Shown here: piece by piece, positions 1 through 5,793 of the stretch
Layout of the letters: each line of letters begins with the position of its first letter
How positions within the stretch are numbered: position 1 is the stretch's first letter
Source: an uncultured Methylococcaceae bacterium
Lineage (GTDB): Bacteria > Pseudomonadota > Gammaproteobacteria > Methylococcales > Methylomonadaceae
Length of the DNA: 7,487 nucleotides
NCBI GenBank assembly: GCA_903839795.1
Contig: CAIMDR010000014.1
Span: 1 to 7,487, forward strand
Reading direction: 5' to 3'
Notes under the pieces: generated by a model
What the model was told of the DNA's origin: nothing
The model's database searches: none
The model's input: only the letters and a program-made list of their open reading frames with translations
Program-made: the position numbers and the translations under genes

Positions 1-231
1 CTGTCATTAAGAAATCTGGAGTCAATGTCGCTTTTGGGTCGTAAGCTGGCGGTCATAACTCATCCTGTTTTTGTTCATTGACGAAATCAACACGACTTTA
101 TTGACTGGCGGTTTTCTCAAACGGCCTCATCGTGTATCATGTAACGCTATTTAAACACATTAACCTTGTGTACCAAGGCGCTTAACCCATGGCGCGGACT
201 TGCTTATTAAAAGCATATAAAATAATAGCTT
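1..231. other. Leader upstream of sbcC, no gene recognised
   Basis: No convincing coding sequence is seen here. Reading frame 1 is open from the left edge to a TGA at 79-81 (about 26 codons) and frame 3 to a TAA at 42-44. Neither tail resembles the C-terminus of SbcD, the usual upstream partner of sbcC. An 8-bp direct repeat CTGGCGGT occurs at 46-53 and 105-112, and a small inverted repeat CCTTG/CAAGG at 164-168 and 174-178. I found no sigma-70 promoter with acceptable spacing, so the transcription start of sbcC is unknown. Confidence 0.5.
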
Positions 232-3200
232 ATGAAGATTCTCAATATCCATTTTAAAAACATCAACTCACTGGAAGGCGAGAGTCGGGTTAATTTTGAG
301 CAACCGCCCTTTTCTGACACCGGGGTTTTTGCGATTACGGGGCCTAACGGGTCAGGAAAATCCAGTATTTTGGATGTCATTACCTTGGGTTTATATGGCG
401 AAACTTTTCGTTTTGACCGACCTGCCGACTATGTAATGACAAAGCACACAGCGGAATGTTTTGCAAAAATCGAGTTTTCTCTGGGCGGTGAAAAATACCA
501 ATCCAGCTGGCAGGTTAGCCGTGAAGGCGATCATCCAGAGAACGAATTAACATCGCCGGAAATGTATTTAATCCGCCTGATTGATGGCGAAGTGTTGGCC
601 AGTACGCCGCATGAAGTCTGCGCACGAATAACCGAAATCACCGGGATGAATTTTCGTAATTTCACCCGCTCCATTATGTTGGCACAGGGAGATTTTGCCG
701 CTTTTTTAAATGCGCTGGACACGGAGCGCATGGACATCCTCGAAAAAATAATCAGCACCGATATTTACGAAGATTATAAAAAAGAGACGCTTGCCAACGC
801 TGAAAATGCACAACAGGAACTGGAGCTTTTAAAACAAAATTTAGCGGCTATCCAGTTAATGGAACCTGAAAAACAGGAAGCCTGCGAGCAGGATTTAAGC
901 GATTTTAAAGAACAATTATCCGGGTCGCAGGATGAACAAAACACCTTAAAGCAACAGCAAGACTGGCTAACAGAAGTAACCGCGATAAAAAAGCAGATTA
1001 TTGAGCAAGAAAAAAATCTCGAAAAAACCCAAGAACATGTCAAAAACACCCAAGACCTGTTAGACCAAATTGACGCCGCTCAAGACGCGTTAATCTTTAA
1101 GCAGGACATCGAAACACTTAAGGATAAAAATCACGTTATTCGGCAAGGCAAAGCAAGCCTGGATGATTTTCAAAATGAACTTGGCCAATTAAAAGCCCAG
1201 TTGGGCGATCAAGCCGCGCCAGACAACCTGGCGCAGCGGTCTTTTACCGAGCAACAACCCCTACTCGAAAACGTCAGAACACAGGTTAACGAATATGCGT
1301 TAAACCGGCAGTCGGAAACCGCACACTGGCAATCTTTGGCGGCACAGTCGGCAGAAAAAAACGAGGTGCTTGCAACCGTATCAACTTGGCTGGAAGAACA
1401 CGCGCCTGATGCCGTATTACTGACGGATTTTCCTGAAATTGGCGCCTTAAAAAAACTTAACGCCGAGGTCGCTGACTTAAGTCGAAAGCAGTTACTTTTT
1501 ACCAAACAGTCAAAAAAAGCCAGCGCGTCACTCAAAAACAATACCGTCGCCCTGACCAAAGAAAACAATAAACAGGCCGAACTAAAACATCAAATAGAAG
1601 TAGCCGAAAAAGAGCTTGAAACCATGGCGCTGGGTAATACCACGGATGACATGGAGGTCTTAAAGCTGGAACAGCAAGAACGCGTCAAAGATTTTCAGAC
1701 GCTTTACAATCTGGCACAAAAACATCAAACGCTGACCAGCGGTTCAGGATTTTTCTCCTTTTTTAAGCGTAAAGAGCAACCGGATCACGATGCCGATGTG
1801 CTAAACCTTGACCTTGACAAGTTAAAGCTTGAAATAAACCGTGAAGAAAATATTAAAAGCGTACTCGAAGCCGCGCTTATCAATGAAGCCTTATTAAAAA
1901 AAATGGCGCCGGACAGGATTCACCTTGTCGATGGCAAACCCTGTCCATTTTGCGGCGCTTTGCAACATCCTTACGCTAAATATCCACCCACCCTCAGTAA
2001 TTCCAAACAGGCGTTGATCGATCAAAAAGCTAAATTAAGGGGTTTAAAGGAAAAGTCGGTTAATACTGAGCTTAAAATCAGCGAGGCACGCAAGCAATCA
2101 GAAAAAAATAAGGCCACGCAAACGCAACTGCTGCAAATTAGAGAGCAGTGGTTAACCCTGTGTAATCGTCTGAATATCGTCAGCCATGATTTTGATATCA
2201 GTAAATTAAGCTTGATGAAAGAGCTTATAAAAAAAGAAACCCTTGAATTAACAGACATTATTAGTTTTGCTACAAAATATCGCAGCAAACAGGTCGGCAT
2301 CGAAAAATTAAAAGCGGCAATCACCAAAAGCCTGGCCGCGATTGAACAATTACAATCCAGCACTCAGCAATTAGGTTCCAACACCACCGGCGTGACCCAA
2401 GAACAACTAGACCTTGAGGCGACCTTGGCTCAGTCTCGGCAGGAAGCCAAACAACTGGCCGATAAAGTGCTTGAACAGTTGACGTTGCTGGGCGAAAAAA
2501 TGCCGGGTAAAGGTCAGGAAGATACCTTGTTTGATCGACTTAATGTGCGCAGGCAAGATTACCATGGCTATGCTTTCCGCCATAAAAACTTAACAGATGA
2601 ATTGGCCTCGCTAACCGAAAAACAGGCAGCCTGCCAAATTGAAATAACCCGTTGTAATAATCAGCTGGAAAGTTATACCCACCAATTACAACAAGAAGAA
2701 ATTATTGGCTTGCATTTGGCGCTAATAGAAAAACAAAAACTGATTGCTGATAAAGAGCAGTTTTTAGCGCAGCAAGAAATCGATATCACCCTCTTGCATA
2801 AAGCAATAGAGGAAAAAATACCAACCACCCGATTTGCGAGCTTGAAGGAAATCAGCCAGCTACTGGACTTAATGGAAAGCCAGCCGGAACTGGAACGCCA
2901 GAAAGTGGAACTAGAGCAGGAAATTGATGCTAAAACTTTGGAAATTGAGGCGAGTCGTGCACAATTAGACGCTGATTTTGCCGTGCCGGAAGCCGCGTTA
3001 AATAAAACAGACATAGACGAACAACTCAAGCACGTTACCGAGAAGGTTGAGATAAGCAGCATGGAAGTCCAGCATTTGGAAAGGCTGCTAAGTGACCAAA
3101 CCCAACTGCGACAAAACTACGAGGCCTTGCTATTACGATTGCAACAACAAGAAGCAATCGCCCTGCCCTATTTTACCGAAGCGGCTTTGTTGGCAGAAGA

Positions 3201-3669
3201 AAGCGGCATGGCTTTTCGTCGTCGGGTTCAGGGACGCATTGCCGACCGTTTATTGTCCCAAACCAATGCCCTGCTTGAAAAAATCAGCGGGCGTTATTAT
3301 TTACGAAAAGCACACAGTGAACAGGGACTGGCTCTGGAAGTAGAAGACACTTATCAAGCTAATGTCCGGCGTTTGCCCAAGACCCTGTCAGGGGGAGAGA
3401 GTTTTGTCGTCAGTCTGGCCTTGGCGTTGGGTCTTTCAGAACTGGCCAATAACGGGCGCTCTGTGGATTCATTGTTTCTCGATGAAGGCTTTGGCAACCT
3501 GGATGCAGACTCACTGTATACCGTCATCAGCACCCTGGAAAATTTGCACACCCACGGAAAAACCGTCGGCGTTATTTCCCATGTTGAAGCCGTACAAAAA
3601 CGCTTTAAAGCCCAACTTCAAGTCGTTAAAAAGCCCAACGGCATGGGCGAGTTAAGAAAGGCATCCTGA
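232..3669 (+). CDS. sbcC: SbcC, ATPase subunit of SbcCD DNA nuclease
   Basis: This is the Rad50-like SMC-family subunit that, with the nuclease SbcD, processes double-strand ends and cleaves hairpins formed by long palindromes; it acts in the cytoplasm on the nucleoid. All family landmarks are visible in the 1145 residues. The N-terminal half-ATPase has Walker A GPNGSGKS (37-44) and a Q-loop in MLAQGDF (Q152). Two long Q/E/K-rich coiled-coil arms (about 175-545 and 595-990) flank a zinc-hook CPFC (C571, C574). The C-terminal half-ATPase has the signature LSGGE (1052-1056), Walker B SLFLDE (D1084, E1085) and D-loop GNLD. The length is somewhat above the E. coli protein (about 1050), mostly in the arms. 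The start is fixed by in-frame TAA and TAG at 223-228; no clear Shine-Dalgarno site precedes it. sbcD is not adjacent, so the partner must be encoded elsewhere or beyond the left edge. Family assignment is very secure. Confidence 0.97.
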   Translation: MKILNIHFKNINSLEGESRVNFEQPPFSDTGVFAITGPNGSGKSSILDVITLGLYGETFRFDRPADYVMTKHTAECFAKIEFSLGGEKYQSSWQVSREGDHPENELTSPEMYLIRLIDGEVLASTPHEVCARITEITGMNFRNFTRSIMLAQGDFAAFLNALDTERMDILEKIISTDIYEDYKKETLANAENAQQELELLKQNLAAIQLMEPEKQEACEQDLSDFKEQLSGSQDEQNTLKQQQDWLTEVTAIKKQIIEQEKNLEKTQEHVKNTQDLLDQIDAAQDALIFKQDIETLKDKNHVIRQGKASLDDFQNELGQLKAQLGDQAAPDNLAQRSFTEQQPLLENVRTQVNEYALNRQSETAHWQSLAAQSAEKNEVLATVSTWLEEHAPDAVLLTDFPEIGALKKLNAEVADLSRKQLLFTKQSKKASASLKNNTVALTKENNKQAELKHQIEVAEKELETMALGNTTDDMEVLKLEQQERVKDFQTLYNLAQKHQTLTSGSGFFSFFKRKEQPDHDADVLNLDLDKLKLEINREENIKSVLEAALINEALLKKMAPDRIHLVDGKPCPFCGALQHPYAKYPPTLSNSKQALIDQKAKLRGLKEKSVNTELKISEARKQSEKNKATQTQLLQIREQWLTLCNRLNIVSHDFDISKLSLMKELIKKETLELTDIISFATKYRSKQVGIEKLKAAITKSLAAIEQLQSSTQQLGSNTTGVTQEQLDLEATLAQSRQEAKQLADKVLEQLTLLGEKMPGKGQEDTLFDRLNVRRQDYHGYAFRHKNLTDELASLTEKQAACQIEITRCNNQLESYTHQLQQEEIIGLHLALIEKQKLIADKEQFLAQQEIDITLLHKAIEEKIPTTRFASLKEISQLLDLMESQPELERQKVELEQEIDAKTLEIEASRAQLDADFAVPEAALNKTDIDEQLKHVTEKVEISSMEVQHLERLLSDQTQLRQNYEALLLRLQQQEAIALPYFTEAALLAEESGMAFRRRVQGRIADRLLSQTNALLEKISGRYYLRKAHSEQGLALEVEDTYQANVRRLPKTLSGGESFVVSLALALGLSELANNGRSVDSLFLDEGFGNLDADSLYTVISTLENLHTHGKTVGVISHVEAVQKRFKAQLQVVKKPNGMGELRKAS

Positions 3670-3715
3670 TAAACAAACGCAGGTGACCCACCTATTTAAG
3701 TAACATGTTTAGGCT

Positions 3716-3782
3716 CCGGGAACGCTGAGTCCCAGTTCGGCGTAGTCTGGTTAAATGCCAAGCTGGGGCTTGGCGCTCCCGG
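3716..3782. repeat. Long imperfect palindrome (REP/BIME-like hairpin)
   Basis: Twenty-base arms at 3716-3735 (CCGGGAACGC then TGAGTCCCAG) and 3763-3782 are inverted repeats with 16 of 20 Watson-Crick matches. Three of the four differences become G-U pairs in RNA. The pairing continues inward (TTCGGC 3736-3741 against GCCAAG 3757-3762), giving a stem of about 26 bp with a 15-nt loop. No T-tract follows, so an ordinary intrinsic terminator is unlikely. The GC-rich stem-loop in intergenic DNA suggests a dispersed extragenic repeat, but only one copy is present in this window. Confidence 0.6.
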
Positions 3783-3783
3783 G

Positions 3784-3821
3784 GGTGTTTCTGCCTCCAG
3801 CGAGGTGCCGGAAACGTCACC
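3784..3821. repeat. Second bulged hairpin, adjoining the long palindrome
   Basis: GGTGTTTCTGCCTC (3784-3797) can pair with 3802-3821 around a CAGC loop, giving 14 pairs (one G-U) interrupted by two 3-nt bulges. It begins two bases after the 67-bp palindrome ends, so the two may be parts of one composite repeat. A smaller hairpin, AGGCC-TTATTCC-GGCCT (3838-3854), follows 16 bases later. Confidence 0.45.
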
Positions 3822-3934
3822 ACGCGCTAAGCTTGAAAGGCCTTATTCCGGCCTAAACAGTTGCAAAATTCAACGCATTATAAGCGCCTAAAACCTGCAA
3901 ATCCCTAAAAATCAAATCGCAGGACATGCCTGAA

Positions 3935-3964
3935 AATAATTAGGGTATTTATACCCTAATTATT
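3935..3964. other. Perfect 30-bp palindrome, possible bidirectional terminator or operator
   Basis: AATAATTAGGGTAT (3935-3948) and ATACCCTAATTATT (3951-3964) are exact inverted repeats separated by TT, with no mismatch over 14 bp. The A-rich left and T-rich right flanks resemble a bidirectional intrinsic terminator, but the stem is AT-rich with only one GGG/CCC block. A dimeric repressor site is the alternative. It lies about 225 bases upstream of the pilin -24 element and 265 bases after the sbcC stop. Confidence 0.5.
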
Positions 3965-4093
3965 AGATAATTCCAGCTCATTATTAACGCTAGACATTTT
4001 TGTTTATTTCAGTAATAATTTTTGTTACGATAGCGTTTCGTTCAGGGCGAAAACAAACAATACTCTGGATATTTCAATAGCTATCACAACGCC

Positions 4094-4169
4094 CAACCAG
4101 AAAGCAAACGACTCAGGCGACACATAAAGCCCTACAAAGTCCAAGATGCCGCGATGGGCAACCAGAAAG
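4094..4169 (+). promoter_or_regulatory. 11-bp direct repeat upstream of the pilin promoter (candidate activator sites)
   Basis: CAACCAGAAAG occurs exactly at 4094-4104 and again at 4159-4169, start to start 65 bp, close to six helical turns. Relative to the start site expected from the -24/-12 element these lie near -115 and -50. Sigma-54 promoters need an upstream-bound enhancer protein (PilR for pilin genes), so such a pair could be its binding site. The assignment is inference; an 11-bp repeat could be chance. Confidence 0.3.
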
Positions 4170-4187
4170 ACGATGTCTAAAAATGGC

Positions 4188-4203
4188 TGGCATAAATACT
4201 GCT
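4188..4203 (+). promoter_or_regulatory. Sigma-54 (RpoN) -24/-12 promoter of the pilin gene
   Basis: TGGCATAAATACTGCT carries GG (4189-4190) and GC (4201-4202) exactly 10 bases apart, matching the RpoN consensus TGGCAC-N5-TTGCA at most positions. Transcription would begin near 4213-4215, leaving a leader of about 35 nt. RpoN- and PilR-dependent pilA transcription is well established in Pseudomonas and relatives, so motif and context agree. Confidence 0.75.
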
Positions 4204-4233
4204 TTTCATTTTGAAGTGTGATTTTTTTAATTT

Positions 4234-4241
4234 AAAGAGGA
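4234..4241 (+). promoter_or_regulatory. Ribosome binding site of the pilin gene
   Basis: AAAGAGGA ends 7 bases before the ATG at 4249, a strong Shine-Dalgarno match. An in-frame TAA at 4228-4230 rules out an upstream start. Confidence 0.8.
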
Positions 4242-4248
4242 TTTACTT

Positions 4249-4695
4249 ATGAACACATTACCTATTAAAAAAGTACAACAAGGTTTTACGTTGATTGAGT
4301 TAATGATCGTGGTTGCGATCATTGGTATTTTGGCGGCGATTGCGATTCCGGCTTATCAGGATTATCTAAAGAATGCAAAATTTACAGAAGTAGTCCAAGC
4401 GACTCAAGCACTTAAAACCGCTGTTGAAGTGTGCGCCCAAGATCAAGGCGCTGTTACTAACTGTACGGCAGGTTCAAACGGTATCCCAGCTAATTTAACA
4501 GCTCCAAGCAAATACGTCGCTAGCGTTGCAACCGCTGCAGGTATCATCACTGCAACAGCAGTGGGCGCTTCAGGTGCTGCAGTTCAAGGCCTATATGGCG
4601 AGACTATTGTTCTGTCGCCAACTTATAATGCAGCTACTGGTGTTAATTGGGCGGTTACTGGAACCTGTGTAGCTGCAAGAATTTGTAAACCGTAA
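4249..4695 (+). CDS. pilA: Type IV major pilin precursor (PilA/PilE-like)
   Basis: This encodes a type IV pilus structural subunit: exported, cleaved and N-methylated by prepilin peptidase PilD, then polymerised at the inner membrane into the pilus fibre. Of 148 residues, the first 12 form a short basic leader ending in glycine, followed by the class III hallmark [20 protein letters not shown]. Mature F1 and the conserved Glu5 (E17 of the precursor) are present. The hydrophobic helix (about 13-36) doubles as export signal and assembly core. The C-terminal head is Ala/Thr/Gly-rich with four cysteines, C62, C72, C140 and C146. The last pair, in [12 protein letters not shown], fits a short D-region disulfide, and C62-C72 may form a second. 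A sigma-54 promoter and a strong ribosome binding site point to high, PilR-type regulated expression. The symbol rests on family resemblance; a minor pilin is less likely given length and promoter. Confidence 0.9.
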   Translation: MNTLPIKKVQQGFTLIELMIVVAIIGILAAIAIPAYQDYLKNAKFTEVVQATQALKTAVEVCAQDQGAVTNCTAGSNGIPANLTAPSKYVASVATAAGIITATAVGASGAAVQGLYGETIVLSPTYNAATGVNWAVTGTCVAARICKP

Positions 4696-4708
4696 ATGAA
4701 CGAACAGT

Positions 4709-4834
4709 ACGCGGGGCGGGGTTTGCAACCCGTGCCCCAAACGTTTGGTATTTACCGTTAGTCAAAAAATTTGCGTTAGGCATGGTTAGCTGTTTAGTTC
4801 AGGTAAGGTAAAACGTGAGTAACGGGGTTGCCGA
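4709..4834. repeat. REP/BIME-like palindromic repeat, copy 1 (truncated second hairpin)
   Basis: First of three tandem units, beginning 13 bases after the pilin stop. It opens with a GC-rich palindrome: GGGGCGGGGTT (4713-4723), loop TGC, then an imperfect right arm (4727-4738). The conserved palindrome CCAAACGTTTGG follows, then an AT-richer core shared with the other copies. The second hairpin has lost its right arm: compared with copy 2, 14 bases are missing after ACGGGGTTG near 4830. Direct comparison with copies 2-4 supports the homology. Confidence 0.85.
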
Positions 4835-4982
4835 ACGCGGGGCGGGGTTTGCAACCCCGCCCCAAACGTTTGGTATTTACCATTAGTCAAAAAGTTAGCG
4901 TTAGGCATGTTTAGCTGTTTAGCTGTTTAGTTCAGGCAGGCTAAAAACGTGAGTAACGGGGTTGCAAACCCCGTCACGCCGA
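4835..4982. repeat. REP/BIME-like palindromic repeat, copy 2 (complete)
   Basis: This is the most complete unit. Hairpin 1 is a perfect 11-bp stem, GGGGCGGGGTT (4839-4849) and AACCCCGCCCC (4853-4863), with a 3-nt TGC loop. It is followed by the 12-bp palindrome CCAAACGTTTGG (4862-4873) and a core of about 75 bases. Hairpin 2 is a perfect 8-bp stem, ACGGGGTT/AACCCCGT (4956-4963 and 4967-4974), extended by CGTG/CACG (4948-4951 and 4975-4978) across a 4-nt bulge. The core carries a tandem AGCTGTTT duplication (about 4913-4928) absent from copies 1 and 3. Two palindromes joined by a conserved linker is the layout of a BIME. Confidence 0.88.
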
Positions 4983-4999
4983 ACGGGGCGGGGTGTCGA
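4983..4999. repeat. Short repeat remnant between copies 2 and 3
   Basis: ACGGGGCGGGGTGTCGA resembles the left arm of hairpin 1 followed by the unit-joining CGA. It looks like a collapsed extra unit left by unequal recombination or slippage in the tandem array. Confidence 0.45.
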
Positions 5000-5140
5000 A
5001 CGCGGGGCGGGGTTTGCAACCCCGCCCCAAACGTTTGGTATTTACTATTAGTCAAAAAGTTAGCGTTAGGCATGTTTAGCTTTTTAGTTCAGGCAGGGTA
5101 AAAACGTGAGTAACGGAGTTGCAAACCCCGTCACGCCGAA
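5000..5140. repeat. REP/BIME-like palindromic repeat, copy 3
   Basis: Full-length unit with a perfect hairpin 1 (arms 5004-5014 and 5018-5028, loop TGC), the CCAAACGTTTGG palindrome, the shared core and hairpin 2. In hairpin 2 the left arm is ACGGAGTT against a right arm AACCCCGT, one mismatch relative to copy 2. It ends 67 bases before the RAYT start codon. Confidence 0.87.
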
Positions 5141-5142
5141 AG

Positions 5143-5161
5143 CCTGAAACGTTGAGGCGGG
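5143..5161. repeat. Possible inverted fragment of the repeat
   Basis: The complement of this stretch reads CCCGCCTCAACGTTTCAGG, close to the right arm of hairpin 1 plus the AAACGTTT palindrome as found in copy 4 at the right edge, with one base deleted. An inverted partial copy beside the RAYT would be typical of a BIME. The match is short, so this is tentative. Confidence 0.35.
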
Positions 5162-5180
5162 AAAACGTACCCGCTATTAA
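5152..5180 (+). promoter_or_regulatory. Candidate sigma-70 promoter for the RAYT gene, overlapping a hairpin
   Basis: TTGAGG (5152-5157) and TATTAA (5175-5180) are separated by exactly 17 bases and each matches consensus at four of six positions. Transcription would start near 5187, about 21 nt before the ATG. The same stretch has a GCGGG/CCCGC hairpin (5157-5161 and 5170-5174) followed by TATTAATTTTTG, which could be a weak terminator for transcripts arriving from pilA. Confidence 0.35.
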
Positions 5181-5197
5181 TTTTTGATCCCGTTAAA

Positions 5198-5204
5198 AAG
5201 GAAG
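5198..5204 (+). promoter_or_regulatory. Ribosome binding site deciding the RAYT start
   Basis: AAGGAAG lies a few bases before the ATG at 5208 (AAGGA to ATG spacing 5). It favours this start over an in-frame TTG at 5184, which would place the site inside the coding sequence. Confidence 0.75.
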
Positions 5205-5207
5205 CCC

Positions 5208-5711
5208 ATGCCGTCCCGACGCGTAGCGGCCGAGCTTAATGCCGGAACTTACTATCTCACCCTAACTGTTCAACGCTGGTATTATTTGTTTGACCGACAT
5301 AACCGCTGGCAGATTATGGCCGATTCAATCCGTTATTGCCAAGATAACAAAGGGCTGGAATTGAACGGTTATGTTTTTATGTTAAATCATATTCATCTCA
5401 TCGTTACTTCCCCAGATATGGCGGGATTTTTGCGAGACTTTAAACGCTTTACCACGGCTAAATTCAAGGCCAATCTGGAAGCTACGGAGCCGAGTGTATT
5501 GAAACTATTTATTGATGCACAGGGAAGTTACCAGTTTTGGATGGAAACAAATGCTCCCAAAAAAATAGAAAACCCTGCTTTCTATCTTCAAAAACTTAAC
5601 TATATTCACGAAAATCCGGTACGAAAAGGTTATGTCGCCCGTCCTGAGCATTGGCTTTGGTCATCAGCGAACCCGACTTCGCTGCTCCTTACCAAATTAA
5701 TGACGACATAA
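5208..5711 (+). CDS. REP-associated tyrosine transposase (RAYT, Y1 HUH family)
   Basis: This is a single-domain Y1 HUH nuclease related to IS200/IS605 TnpA. Family members bind and cleave single-stranded REP hairpins and are thought to spread them. From ATG 5208 it has 167 residues, the usual RAYT size. An N-terminal strand TYYLTLTVQRWYYLF (14-28) precedes the core NGYVFMLNHIHLIV (53-66), whose HIH (61-63) is the metal-binding HUH motif. The C-terminal KLNYIHENPVRKGYV (129-143) holds the likely nucleophile Y132, and PEHWLWSSA closes the domain as in many RAYTs. No transposon ends or second IS200-type gene are present, so this is not a complete insertion sequence. Three palindromic repeats lie just upstream and one beyond the next gene, as expected for a RAYT with its own REP family. 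Reading of the active site is by motif only; the protein looks intact. Confidence 0.9.
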   Translation: MPSRRVAAELNAGTYYLTLTVQRWYYLFDRHNRWQIMADSIRYCQDNKGLELNGYVFMLNHIHLIVTSPDMAGFLRDFKRFTTAKFKANLEATEPSVLKLFIDAQGSYQFWMETNAPKKIENPAFYLQKLNYIHENPVRKGYVARPEHWLWSSANPTSLLLTKLMTT

Positions 5712-5737
5712 TATGCCACGCATGACGACGGCATATT
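5710..5737. other. Stem-loop between RAYT and the GT-C gene
   Basis: AATATGCC (5710-5717) and GGCATATT (5730-5737) form a perfect 8-bp inverted repeat with a 12-nt loop, overlapping the RAYT stop codon. No T-tract follows. It could be a weak attenuator or an insertion boundary of the RAYT; nothing decides between these. Confidence 0.4.
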
Positions 5738-5793
5738 GCGGCAAGCGGACAGGACTTGTGTCCCCTCTCGCGCCCTTCAATCAAGGTAACATC

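Larger units (their letters stand above)
3670..4187. other. Gene-free, structure-rich intergenic region between sbcC and the pilin promoter
   Basis: No gene is supported in this stretch. It contains a small hairpin AGGTG-ACC-CACCT (3681-3693) just after the sbcC stop without a proper T-tract, then the hairpin cluster, perfect palindrome and direct repeats listed separately. A frame ending in TAA at 4178-4180 is open for about 46 codons but lacks a start codon and ribosome binding site at its beginning, so I do not call it. Confidence 0.6.

Noticed and set aside
531..3551. Several open frames on the - strand and other + frames inside sbcC
   Set aside because: They lie wholly within a gene with complete family motifs and are Ser/Cys-rich shadows of its coiled-coil codons.
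3681..3693. Intrinsic terminator of sbcC at the AGGTG/CACCT hairpin
   Set aside because: The stem is only 5 bp and is followed by ATTTAAG rather than a T-tract.
4039..4180. Open frame of about 46 codons ending in TAA before the pilin promoter
   Set aside because: It has no start codon or ribosome binding site at its beginning, runs into the promoter, and its length is compatible with chance.
4709..5140. CRISPR array
   Set aside because: The units are 126-165 bp and similar throughout; there are no short repeats with unique spacers of constant size and no cas genes.
5184..5207. TTG start at 5184 for the RAYT
   Set aside because: The ATG at 5208 has AAGGAAG just upstream and begins at the usual RAYT N-terminus.
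5713..5793. N-terminal extension of the GT-C protein from an ATG at 5713
   Set aside because: The 27 extra residues are hydrophilic, lack a ribosome binding site and precede the natural first membrane helix. The ATG at 5794 has AAGGT at good spacing.
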